A stretch of DNA of 64,000 nucleotides from Sipunculus nudus. Its lineage: Eukaryota; Annelida; Sipuncula; Golfingiida; Sipunculidae. Below the pieces are notes generated by a model, which worked only from the letters and a program-made list of their open reading frames with translations, had not been told where the DNA came from and ran no database searches. The stretch spans positions 34,351,558-34,415,557 of the forward strand of contig CM049310.1 of assembly GCA_026874595.1 (NCBI GenBank), given 5' to 3'. The first letter of the stretch is position 1. Every line of letters begins with the position of its first letter. Shown piece by piece: positions 25,724 to 37,262 of this stretch. The position numbers and the translations under genes are program-made.

Positions 25724-27470
25724 ATGAGCACTGAAGATGCACAGGTAGCTGTTCAGTCGGCTACTGTCAGTACAGTCACAGATACACTGTGGGATAATAA
25801 TAAGACTGGAGTCACCAAGCCAGTGCCAATGACTGAAGTTGCTGAAATATCAAATATTCTTCCAACTTACACCCATCAGCAGCTAGCAGAAATGCAGCGA
25901 AACGACCCATTGCTGGGCAAATTGTGGTCCTTATGGGAGCAGAACTGGAAACCTGGGGATGAGGGTGATTATGGTGCTGCTATTTCACCTGATTTAAAAG
26001 GATGGCTCAGAGAATGGCCTAATCTGGCTGAACATCATGGTATTTTATACAGAGAAATCCAGGATCCAGTGACTGGTACAGTAAGACAAATGTTATCCCC
26101 ATCCCAGCTTCGTCCTATCTTGTTACAGTCTGTCCATGATCAGTGGGGGCACCAAGGTGTCAATCGTACCACTTCCCTGTTAAAAAGGAGATGTTTTTGG
26201 CCAGGAATGTCACGGCAGGTGAAGGATTATGTTAGAGCATGCTTCCAGTGTAAAGTGGCTAAGTCATCAACCCCAAGAGTTAGACCCCCTATGGAACACC
26301 TGTTAGCATTTAGACCATTGGAGCTAGTCGCTATGGATTTCCTCAAATTAGACAGAGGTAAGGGAGGATTCGAGGATGTTTTGGTCCTAACAGATGCATA
26401 CACTAAATATGCACAAGCTATACCATGTCGCGACCAAACAGCAGAGACAGTAGCCCAAGTCCTGAGAGATCAGTGGTGTTCGGTCTATGGCATTCCTGTT
26501 AGGCTTAACTCCGATTGTGCTAGGAATTTTGAGAGCAAGGTGATAGCTGAGCTATGTAAATTATATGGAGTTAAAAAGAGTCGCACCACTGTTTATCATG
26601 CACAGGGAAATGCCGTCACTGAGAGATACAACTCCACTCTGTGTAACCTGATTAAATCTCTTCCCACCAAGGAGCGAAGGAACTGGCCAGATCTATTGAA
26701 ACACCTGGTGTATGTTTATAACTCCACACCCCATAGCACCACTGGTGTAGCCCCCCACACACTGCTGTATGGTAGAGAGCCAACTATACCCATAGATCAT
26801 TTGTTGAACAACACTGGAATTAACTGGGATGAAAATTTTGTGCAGACACAGGCTGATGTGTTGCAGAAGGCCCACCAGATAGTTGAAGGGAGGATGCAGA
26901 AAGCCGCCAATAAGGATAAAATCAGGTATGACAGGAACGCCCAGGATGATTCATTACAAGTAGGAGAGAGAGTCCTCTTACAAAAATGTGCCTAGCTTTG
27001 AGGGAAGACATAAGTTACAGAATAAATTCCATGAGGAGTCATATGTAGTTACAAATGTTCAGGGTAATGTGTACTCAATTCGTCCTGCTATGGGAGGTCA
27101 AGTCAAGAATGTAAATAGGAAACTCTTAATACGTGACCCAAGGTCACAGGGAGGGGACCTAGGGAATGGTACCCAGTCCATTAGTGAGATAAAGGATATT
27201 CAGCCAGGGATATCTGAATCTGTGGAATCTGAGGAGGAGGGAGACCAGTTCTTTCATATTATGTTTGATCAAGATGATCAGGTTGATACTTCTATTTTAG
27301 AGGAGGGACTTCATGATGATACTGATGTTGTAGATGGACCACGTGTGTCAGGTAGGTCCAATAAAGGACATCATTCAAATCCACATAGATTGCCTCGGTC
27401 TGTCTTCTCGTTGATCCATCAACATGTCTCCCATATGGCTGGTTGCTCTCTCATTGCTGGTCAATGTTGA
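25724..27470 (+). pseudogene. pol integrase, with frame change before its C-terminus
   Basis: The frame is open from before the ATG at 25724. Counting from that Met, the zinc-binding HHCC motif is His138, His143, Cys173 and Cys176. The catalytic core is Asp205, Asp264 and Glu300 with 35 residues between the last two, the DD35E signature. The block around Asp264 reads LNSDCARNFESK, where gypsy integrases usually have a glycine after SD, so that loop is unusual. The frame stops at 26993-26995 next to a short A run and the family text resumes in another register from 26988 (FEGRHKLQNKFHEESYVV, then a tail with HSNPHRLPRSV) to 27470. This looks like a one-base frame change. No chromodomain is visible. 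Confidence 0.9.
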
Positions 27471-27649
27471 GGGACATGGCGTTGCCACCTTCCTGCGGTT
27501 GTACCTGTTGATTGGATCTATGAGGAGTTTAAGGCATGTTATGTTACTCTGTATCATAGTACAGTCAGCTGAGATAAACCTTGTATTAGATTTGTTGCTA
27601 TGGTTAAACCGTGTTGCTCTAATGCAGTCATGAATTATTGTATTGTATA
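27471..27649 (+). other. Spacer between integrase and the SGNH-like ORF
   Basis: About 180 bp with no recognisable domain, following the integrase tail stop (27468-27470). The downstream frame is open a few codons upstream of its ATG, starting with TTG codons. I therefore take the ATG at 27650 as the start. No clear splice acceptor or frameshift signal was recognised that would say how the next ORF is expressed. Confidence 0.5.
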
Positions 27650-28243
27650 ATGTCAGAGTGTTATTTCCACCTCTTTGGGCATTCCTTTGTAAAAAGGACA
27701 TTTATATATTGTCGTAGAGACAAGGTCTCTGTATCAAGCTCACTGGGACTACCCAGTACCACTAGAGTATTTTTGGATGGGTATTCTGGACTCACATATG
27801 ATAAGGTATTAAGCAGTCCACAGAGGTACTTTAGGTATTTAGACAGTCGGAGAGTTGATATCCCGTCTATAGATCTTGGTACAAATGATTTATGTGATGA
27901 GTCAGTCACCCCAACTAGCCTTGTAGAGAAAGTATTGAAGTTTTTAGACTTGTTACATGAACATAATGTAAGCCCACAATGTATTGTGTTTCTTTCCATA
28001 ATCCAAAGAACTAGTCTTACCAGGGTAAATCAAATAAAAGTGAGTACTTTCAATAAAAGGGTTAAAAAGTACAACAAACTTTTGGAGCAAAAGTTAAAAC
28101 ACAGAGAGAATGTTCACACGATTGCTCAAGATCGGATAAATTATCCGAAATACATAGCTGATGGTTGTCATTTGACAGCTAAAGGGCAGAAACTGTACTG
28201 TAAGCAGTTAAAACATCTGGTCAATAAATATAGCAAGTGTTGA
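27650..28243 (+). CDS. SGNH-hydrolase-like protein in the env position of the LTR element
   Basis: An intact ORF of 197 residues, in contrast to the broken gag and pol. Its motif order is that of SGNH (GDSL-type) esterases. Block I is FGHSFVKR with candidate nucleophile Ser12. Gly47 lies in DGYSGLTYD. Block III is SIDLGTNDL with Asn79. Block V is DGCHLTAKG with Asp171 and His174, completing a Ser-Asp-His triad. There is no signal peptide or membrane segment, so it is not an envelope glycoprotein. SGNH-type domains are known in other retroelement classes (CR1/L2-like LINE ORF1 proteins and Ngaro/DIRS-type elements). The substrate is unknown; lipid or acyl-ester hydrolysis is the family role. 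Length is near the minimum for a complete SGNH fold. I am fairly sure of the fold and unsure of activity. Confidence 0.75.
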   Translation: MSECYFHLFGHSFVKRTFIYCRRDKVSVSSSLGLPSTTRVFLDGYSGLTYDKVLSSPQRYFRYLDSRRVDIPSIDLGTNDLCDESVTPTSLVEKVLKFLDLLHEHNVSPQCIVFLSIIQRTSLTRVNQIKVSTFNKRVKKYNKLLEQKLKHRENVHTIAQDRINYPKYIADGCHLTAKGQKLYCKQLKHLVNKYSKC

Positions 28244-29964
28244 CCTAGCTCAAAGAGATCTTTATCTCTTATGTTTTTTTTGTTGTGAATTTATGTTATT
28301 CAAGAAGCAATATGTCATAGAAATCCTTATTTTCGTTCACAAAGAATTATGTAATATGTTTTTATATGAGTATGGTGATAATATTCATATTGGTACTGAA
28401 TTATTGAACAAATGTGTATATTCAGAGAAAAAAAATAACTTGATGGGATAACATATATCGGTTTGAATGTACATCAATGCATGTGTGGTTTTGCTGAAAT
28501 TAGAGATCACCTGTGTTGGTAATGGTATCTGCAGAATTTTAAGGTTTGTTCAAGTGGACGGTCATGAGTGTATAATCATCCCCAGGGATGAGGCATAAGT
28601 TACCCCCGAAAATTGTCAGTTGAGGAAAAGGTTGAGTTTGATATGGATTATAATATGGGAATGAAGAATGGATTGCTATGTGTTATAGCAATGTTACCAT
28701 GAGACTTCAGGTTTATTATATTGGATGTCAGATTCAGAAGATTGTCAAACTGAACTATTGTAATGATGGGCAAAGGCCCGGGTTCCTGCATGCAATCACT
28801 GGAATATGAATGGTGAACATCATGTTTTTGTACAGGAGGGATTAGAATCAATTTTACATGTATGTATGGTAGATACAGATTGATTATAGCCAACAAGGAT
28901 CGGGATGTGTTAATTAAGATGGTTCACTGTCTTGCAAGTACCGAGTAAAGATTTCATTCAATGTGATCAAATGTAACATGCTATGGATGCCTGTGAGTAT
29001 AAAGTTCACATATTCAGGCAGTTCTTAGTAGATTTGATGGATGTACGATAATTTTGGATTCATGTTTTCCTATTAGATTGTGGCCATGGCCAGGATAATG
29101 TTTATTACTAAAGAGAAGGTGGTATTCCTCGCACAGTCATAGTCATACCCATGTCTCAACTAAACAGTTATAGAACATGTTCCTAAGCTATCTTAGTCAA
29201 GTCATTCTAGTCATGACTAACCCGGTTATATATGTCATTAAGATAATCTGCATGTCAACCATAAGGTTGAGTTTTCTCCAACAAAGTGGTTGGAATGGCT
29301 CCAGATTATTGCTTCATTATTGTAGTTGAACTATAGTTTCATAATTGTATACATTGTGTACAAGTCCATAGGTTCTGTTCTAAAAGCGATTTATTCTGTT
29401 CTCCAGTTCTGTAAATATCTTGACACCAATTATTGTCATAACAGACCTGTTAAAGTGAGCTATAGCCTCAGCTGAAGTTTTCATAAAATTGTATATTACT
29501 ATCATCTTAGTAGTTTGCTAAGTATTGTAGAGAGAGATCAATGCTGGGCTGTGATTTGGTATTGTGCCCAAGTTCTGTTTATCGGTAAACATGCACTCTG
29601 AATTAAGCATGGTGGCACTGTGTGGCCAGCACAACATGTTGTTAGTTACCAGCGCTATATGTTGTTATTTTACTGGACCGTATTTCCAGGAGTTAAGTGG
29701 GTTAAATCCTTTGTACTATATGCGAGCAAACCAAATCTTGTTCACTATATGCTGTATGTATGATCATCTAACCAGGGAGTACATTGGGACTCTCACTCTG
29801 TTTCTCAGACAAACATATTTCAACAGGCCTATGTCTATTACTGTGAGCATCCCGTTTAATTGATCTTCATGTAGTATATTCAATTGTTCGGGGATAAGAA
29901 TATTGTTTTGCCAATTCATAAGACAGTAAATTAGTATTCGCATCATGCGAGGTCGCATAATGAC
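28244..29964 (+). other. Non-coding 3' region of the LTR retrotransposon
   Basis: About 1.7 kb, AT-rich, between the SGNH-like ORF and the polypurine tract. Only short frames occur and none has a motif I recognise. It may be untranslated leader-like or regulatory sequence, or the remnant of a lost gene. Confidence 0.6.
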
Positions 29965-29965
29965 A

Positions 29966-29976
29966 GCAGGGAAGAG
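29966..29976 (+). other. Polypurine tract
   Basis: GCAGGGAAGAG directly abuts the 3' LTR and is purine apart from one C. This is the expected primer position for plus-strand DNA synthesis. Confidence 0.7.
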
Positions 29977-30542
29977 TGTCGGGGTTCAGAATGAAAAAAA
30001 ACTTAAATTAATCCAGGTGTAACATTTAGGACCATACTTTTTCTGATACACCAAGGTGAAGGTCACGGCTATGAGCGGCAAGAGCAGTTGTTGGTAAAAT
30101 CTGCGCTTCAGAGTAACACGCTAGAAGTCAGGTGAGGGGAAATTATAACGTGACAGTCCTTAACAGTATTCTTTGCTGTTATTCAAGCTAAATAGCAGTG
30201 ATTTGACTCTATATCTTATGATTCTTTAATGTCAATATGTCGTTATTGAAGCGCTGTGGCACTGAGCGATAATGTGGGAACATTTGGTTAAATCTTGCTA
30301 TGCATCGGTTCAGGATTGTGGTCTCATTGTAAATTCTGTTATTTATGTTAGTTTTAGTAATTTATTAATTATAAGGGTTGATAGGTGGACAACTGTTTCC
30401 CAGTGATGTAATAGTATGTATGTCTCTCATTTCAGGGGCTGCTCCCTACAAAGGTGCCAGTGTACTATTGAGTTGCTAATAAATCCTGTTTACTCTCAAC
30501 CAGAGTCATTCATCATTACAAATTCAAGGTCCGCTTAGGACA
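29977..30542 (+). repeat. 3' long terminal repeat
   Basis: 566 bp, 565 of which match the 5' LTR. The AATAAA polyadenylation signal is at 30478-30483. It is followed by the second CTAG copy and by satellite in the same monomer register as the left flank. Confidence 0.97.
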
Positions 30543-31989
30543 CTAGGATATGAGTCTAACCCTGAAAAGGTCAGGATGGAGTTTTGGTCACATGCTTGTG
30601 ATGAGGTTTTTCTAGGATATGAGTCTAACCCTGAAAAGGTCAGGATGGGGTTTTGGTCATATGCTTGTTATGAGGGTTTTCTAGTATATGAGTCTAACCC
30701 TGAAAAGGTCAGGATGGGGCTAGGTGACATGCTTGTTATGAGGGTTTTCTAGGATATGAGCCTAACCCTGAAAAGGTCAGGATGGGGCAAGGTGACATGC
30801 TTGTGATGACAGTTTTCTAGGATAGGAGCCTAACCCTGAAAAGGTCAGGATGGGGTTTTGGTCACATGCTTGTGATGAGGGTTTTCTAGGATATGAGTCT
30901 AACCCTGAAAAGGTCAGGATGGGGCTAGGTGACATGCTTGTTATGATGGTTTTCTAGGATATGAGCCTAACCCTGAAAAGGTCAGGATGGGGCAAGGTGA
31001 CATGCTTGTGATGATGGTTTTCTAGGATAGGAGCTTAACCCTGAAAAGGTCAGGATGGGGCTAGGTGACATGCTTGTGAAGAGGGTTTTCTAGGATATGA
31101 GTCTAACCCTGAAAAGGTCAGGATGGGGGTTTGGTCACATGCTTGTTATGAGGGTTTTTTTAGGAAATGAGCCTAACCCTGAAAAGGTCAGGATGGGGCT
31201 AGGTCACATGCTTGTGATGAGGGTTTTCTAGGATATGAGCTTAACCCTGAAAAGGTTAGAATGGGGCTAGGTAACATGCTTGTTATGAGGGTTTCTTAGG
31301 ATATGAGCCTATACCTAAAATGTCAGGATGGGGTTAGGTGACATGCTTGTGATGAGGGTTTTCTAGGATATGAGTCTAACCCTGAAAAGGTCAGGATGGG
31401 GATAGGTGACATGCTTGTGATGAGGTTTTCTAGGACATGAGCCCAACCCTGAAAAGGTCAGGATGGGGCTAGCTCACATGCTTGTGATGAGGGTTTTCTA
31501 GGATATGAGCCTATACCTGAAAAGGTCAGGATGGGGCTAGGTGACATGTATGCTTGTGATGAGGGTTTTCTAGGATATGAGCCTAACCCTGAAAAGGTCA
31601 GGATGGGGCTAGGTGACATGCTTGTAATGAGGGTTTTTCTATGATATGAGCTTTACCCTTAAAAGGTCAGGATGGGGATAGGTGACATGCTTGTGATGAG
31701 GTTTTTTTAGGATATGATCTTAACCCTGAAAAGGTCAGGATGGGGCTAGGTCACATGCTTGTGATGAGGGTTTTCTAGGATATGAGCTTAACCCTGAAAA
31801 GGTTAGAATGGGGCTAGGTAACATGCTTGTTATGAGGGTTTCTTAGGATATGAGCCTATACCTAAAATGTCAGGATGGGGTTAGGTGACATGCTTGTGAT
31901 GAGGGTTTTCAAGGATATGAGTCTAACCCTGAAAAGGTCAGGATGGGGATAGGTGACATGCTTGTGATGAGGTTTTCTAGGATATGAGC

Positions 31990-34900
31990 CTAACCCTGAA
32001 AAGGTCAGGATGGGGCTAGCTCACATGCTTGTGATGAGGGTTTTCTAGGATATGAGCCTATACCTGAAAAGGTCAGGATGGGGCTAGGTGACATGTATGC
32101 TTGTGATGAGGGTTTTCTAGGATATGAGCCTAACCCTGAAAAGGTCAGGATGGGGCTAGGTGACATGCTTGTAATGAGGGTTTTTCTATGATATGAGCTT
32201 TACCCTTAAAAGGTCAGGATGGGGCTAGGTGACATGCTTGTAATGAGGGTTTTTCTATGACATGAGCTTTACCCTCAAAACGTCAGGATGGGGCTAGGAG
32301 ACATGCTTGTAATGAGGGTTTTCTATGATATGAGCTTTACCTTTAAAAGGGCAGGATGGGGCTAGGTGACATGCTTGTAATGAGGGTTTTTCTATGATAT
32401 GAGCTTTACTCTGAAAAGGTCAGGATGGGGCTAGGTGATATGCTTGTGATAAGGGTTTTCTAGGATATGAGTCTAACCCTTAAAAGGTCAGGATGGGGCT
32501 AGGTGACATGCTTGTGATGAGGCTTTTTCTAGGATATGAGCTTTACCCTGAAAAGGTCAGGTTGGGGATAGGTGACATCTATGCTTGTGATGAGGGTTTT
32601 CTAGGATATGAGCCTATACCTGAAAAGGTCAGGATGGGGCTAGGTGACATGCTTGTAATGAGGGTTTTCCTATGATATGAGCTTTACCCTTAAAAGGTGA
32701 GGATGGGGATAGGTGACATGCTTGTGATGAGGTTCTTCTAGGATATGAGCTTAACCCTGAAAAGGTCAGGATGGGGCTAGGTCACATGCTTGTGATGAGG
32801 GTTTTCTAGGATATGAGCTTAACCCTGACAAGGTCAGAATGGGGCTAGGTGACATGCTTGTTATGAGGGTTTTCTAGGATATGAGCCAATACCTGAAAAG
32901 GTCAGGATGGGGCTAGCTCACATGCTTGTGATGAGGGTTTTCCAGGATATGAGCTAAACCCTGGAAAGGTCGTGAGGGGACTAGGTCACATGCTTGTTAT
33001 GAGGGTTTTCTAGGATATGAGCTTAACCCTGAAAAGGTCAGGATAGGGCTAAGTGACATGCTTGTGATGAGGGTTTTCTAGGATATGAGCCTATACCTGA
33101 AAAGGGCAGGATGGGGCTAGGTGACATGCTTGTAATGAGGGTTTTTCTATTATATGAGCTTTAATCTGAAAAGGTCAGGATGGGGATAGGTGACATGCTT
33201 GTGATGAGGTTCTTCTAGGATATGATCTTAACCCTGAAAAGGTCAGGATGGGGCTAGGTCACATGCTTGTGATGAGGGTTTTCTAGGATATGAGCTTAAC
33301 CCTGAAAAGGTTAGAATGGGGCTAGGTAACATGCTTGTTATGAGGGTTTCTTAGGATATGAGCCTATACCTAAAATGTCAGGATGGGGTTAGGTGACATG
33401 CTTGTGATGAGAATTTTCTAGGATATGAGTCTAACCCTGAAAAGGTCAGGATGGGGATAGGTGACATGCTTGTGATGAGGTTTTCTAGGACATGAGCCTA
33501 ACCCTGAAAAGGTCAGGATGGGACTAGCTCACATGCTTGTGATGAGGGTTTTCTAGGACATGAGCCTATACCTGAAAAGGTCAGGATGGGGCTAGGTGAC
33601 ATGTATGCTTGTGATGAGGGTTTTCTAGGATATGAGCCTAACCCTGAAAAGGTCAGGATGGGGCTAGGTGACATGCTTGTAATGAGGGTTTTTCTATGAT
33701 ATGAGCTTTACCCTTAAAAGGTCAGGATGGGGCTAGGTGACATGCTTGTAATGAGGGATTTTCTATGACATGAGCTTTACCCTAAAAAGGTCAGGATGGG
33801 GCTAGGAGACATGCTTGTAATGAGGGTTTTTCTATGATATGAGCTTTACCCTTAAAAGGGCAGGATGGGGCTAGGTGACATGCTTGTAATGAGGGTTTTT
33901 CTATGATATGAGCTTTACTCTGAAAAGGTCAGGATGGGGCTAGGTGACATGCTTGTGATAAGGGTTTTCTAGGATATGAGTCTAACCCTTAAAAGGTCAG
34001 GATGGGGCTAGGTGACATGCTTTTGATGAGGCTTTTTCTAGGATATGAGCTTTACCCTTAAAAGGTCAGGATGGGGATAGGTGACATCTATGCTTGTGAT
34101 GAGGGTTTTCTAGGATATGAGCCTATACCTGAAAAGGTCAGGATGGGGCTAGGTGACATGCTTGTAATGAGGGTTTTTCTATGATATGAGCTTTACCCTT
34201 AAAAGGTCAGGATGGGGATAGGTGACATGTTTGTGATGAGGTTTTTCTAGGATATGATCTTAACCCTGAAAAGGTCAGGATGGGGCTAGGTCACATGCTT
34301 GTGATGAGGGTTTTCTAGGATATGAGCTTAACCCTGAAAAGGTTAGAATGGGGCTAGGTAACATGCTTGTTATGAGGGTTTCTTAGGATATGAGCCTATA
34401 CCTAAATGTCAGGATGGGGTTAGGTGACATGCTTGTGCTGAGGGTTTTCTAGGATAGGAGCCTAACCCTGAAAAGGTCAGGATGGGGTTTTGGTCACATG
34501 CTTGTGATGAGGGTTTTCTAGGATATGAGTCTAACCCTGAAAAGGTCAGGATGGGGTTTTGGTCACATGCTTGTGATGAGGGTTTTCTAGGATATGAGCC
34601 TTACCTGAAAAGGTCAGGATGGGGCCAGGTGACATGCTTGTGATGAGGGTTTTCTAGGATATGAGTCTAACCCTGAAAAGGTCAGGATGGGGCTAGCTCA
34701 CATGCTTGTGATGAGGGTTTTCTAGGATATGAGCCTATACCTGAAAAGGTCAGGATGGGGCTAGGTGACATGTATGCTTGTGATGAGGGTTTTCTAGGAT
34801 ATGAGCCTAACCCTGAAAAGGTCAGGATGGGGCTAGGTGACATGCTTGTAATGAGGGTTTTTCTATGATATGAGCTTTACCCTTAAAAGGTCAGGATGGG

Positions 34901-37262
34901 GCTAGGTGACATGCTTGTAATGAGGGTTTTTCTATGACATGAGCTTTACCCTCAAAACGTCAGGATGGGGCTAGGAGACATGCTTGTAATGAGGGTTTTC
35001 TATGATATGAGCTTTACCTTTAAAAGGGCAGGATGGGGCTAGGTGACATGCTTGTAATGAGGGTTTTTCTATGATATGAGCTTTACTCTGAAAAGGTCAG
35101 GATGGGGCTAGGTGATATGCTTGTGATAAGGGTTTTCTAGGATATGAGTCTAACCCTTAAAAGGTCAGGATGGGGCTAGGTGACATGCTTGTGATGAGGC
35201 TTTTTCTAGGATATGAGCTTTACCCTGAAAAGGTCAGGTTGGGGATAGGTGACATCTATGCTTGTGATGAGGGTTTTCTAGGATATGAGCCTATACCTGA
35301 AAAGGTCAGGATGGGGCTAGGAGACATGCTTGTAATGAGGGTTTTCCTATGATATGAGCTTTACCCTTAAAAGGTGAGGATGGGGATAGGTGACATGCTT
35401 GTGATGAGGTTCTTCTAGGATATGAGCTTAACCCTGAAAAGGTCAGGATGGGGCTAGGTCACATGCTTGTGATGAGGGTTTTCTAGGATATGAGCTTAAC
35501 CCTGACAAGGTCAGAATGGGGCTAGGTGACATGCTTGTTATGAGGGTTTTCTAGGATATGAGCCAATACCTGAAAAGGTCAGGATGGGGCTAGCTCACAT
35601 GCTTGTGATGAGGGTTTTCTAGGATATGAGCTAAACCCTGGAAAGGTTGTGAGGGGACTAGGTCACATGCTTGTTATGAGGGTTTTCTAGGATATGAGCT
35701 TAACCCTGAAAAGGTCAGGATAGGGCTAAGTGACATGCTTGTGATGAGGGTTTTCTAGGATATGAGCCTATACCTGAAAAGGGCAGGATGGGGCTAGGTG
35801 ACATGCTTGTAATGAGGGTTTTTCTATTATATGAGCTTTAATCTGAAAAGGTCAGGATGGGGATAGGTGACATGCTTGTGATGAGGTTCTTCTAGGATAT
35901 GATCTTAACCCTGAAAAGGTCAGGATGGGGCTAGGTCACATGCTTGTGATGAGGGTTTTCTAGGATATGAGCTTAACCCTGAAAAGGTTAGAATGGGGCT
36001 AGGTAACATGCTTGTTATGAGGGTTTCTTAGGATATGAGCCTATACCTAAAATGTCAGGATGGGGTTAGGTGACATGCTTGTGATGAGGGTTTTCTAGGA
36101 TATGAGTCTAACCCTGAAAAGGTCAGGATGGGGATAGGTGACATGCTTGTGATGAGGTTTTCTAGGACATGAGCCTAACCCTGAAAAGGTCAGGATGGGA
36201 CTAGCTCACATGCTTGTGATGAGGGTTTTATAGGACATGAGCCTATACCTGAAAAGGTCAGGATGGGGCTAGGTGACATGCTTGTAATGAGGGTTTTTCT
36301 ATGATATGAGCTTTACCCTTAAAAGGTCAGGATGGGGCTAGGTGACATGCTTGTAATGAGGGATTTTCTATGACATGAGCTTTACCCTAAAAAGGTCAGG
36401 ATGGGGCTAGGAGACATGCTTGTAATGAGGGTTTTTCTATGATATGAGCTTTACCCTTAAAAGGGCAGGATGGGGCTAGGTGACATGCTTGTAATGAGGG
36501 TTTTTCTATGATATGAGCTTTACTCTGAAAAGGTCAGGATGGGGCTAGGTGACATGCTTGTGATAAGGGTTTTCTAGGATATGAGTCTAACCCTTAAAAG
36601 GTCAGGATGGGGCTAGGTGACATGCTTTTGATGAGGCTTTTTCTAGGATATGAGCTTTACCCTTAAAAGGTCAGGATGGGGATAGGTGACATCTATGCTT
36701 GTGATGAGGGTTTTCTAGGATATGAGCCTATACCTGAAAAGGTCAGGATGGGGCTAGGTGACATGCTTGTAATGAGGGTTTTTCTATGATAAGAGCTTTA
36801 CCCTTAAAAGGTCAGGATGGGGATAGGTGACATGTTTGTGATGAGGTTTTTTCTAGGATATGATCTTAACCCTGAAAAGGTCAGGATGGGGCTAGGTCAC
36901 ATGCTTGTGATGAGGGTTTTCTAGGATATGAGCTTAACCCTGAAAAGGTTAGAATGGGGCTAGGTAACATGCTTGTTATGAGGGTTTCTTAGGATATGAG
37001 CCTATACCTAAATGTCAGGATGGGGTTAGGTGACATGCTTGTGCTGAGGGTTTTCTAGGATAGGAGCCTAACCCTGAAAAGGTCAGGATGGGGTTTTGGT
37101 CACATGCTTGTGATGAGGGTTTTCTAGGATATGAGTCTAACCCTGAAAAGGTCAGGATGGGGTTTTGGTCACATGCTTGTGATGAGGGTTTTCTAGGATA
37201 TGAGCCTTACCTGAAAAGGTCAGGATGGGGCCAGGTGACATGCTTGTGATGAGGGTTTTCTA
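31990..37262 (+). repeat. Tandem duplication of a 2677-bp block
   Basis: About 31990-34660 repeats at about 34667-37262. The offset is 2677 at 32014/34691 and 32493/35170. It falls to about 2607 after 36280 because the second copy lacks one monomer (the CATGTATGCTTG form present at about 33590-33660). Marker variants such as GGCTTTTTCTAGG and the GGTTGGGGATAGG substitution occur in both copies. Confidence 0.85.

Larger units (their letters stand above)
22651..30542 (+). mobile_element. Ty3/gypsy-type LTR retrotransposon inserted in the satellite
   Basis: A 7892-bp element with two 566-bp direct LTRs that begin TGTCGG and end GGACA. It has a primer-binding-like site just inside the 5' LTR, a purine-rich tract before the 3' LTR, and a flanking CTAG duplication. 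Internal order is gag with one CCHC zinc knuckle, a protease fragment, reverse transcriptase, RNase H, integrase, then an SGNH-hydrolase-like ORF. Reverse transcriptase before integrase is the Ty3/gypsy (Metaviridae) order. Gag carries a change of frame and a stop, the protease-to-RT region looks deleted, and pol changes frame twice more, so this copy cannot make its own full set of proteins as read. It lies in the orientation opposite to the minus-strand host gene whose intron probably contains the array. Confidence 0.97.

Noticed and set aside
27638-27649. Earlier start of the SGNH-like ORF at 27638
   Set aside because: The codon is TTG, not ATG, and a eukaryotic element is unlikely to use it. 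The ATG at 27650 directly precedes block I.
27650-28243. Envelope glycoprotein for the third ORF
   Set aside because: No signal peptide, transmembrane segment or cysteine pattern; the motifs fit an SGNH hydrolase.
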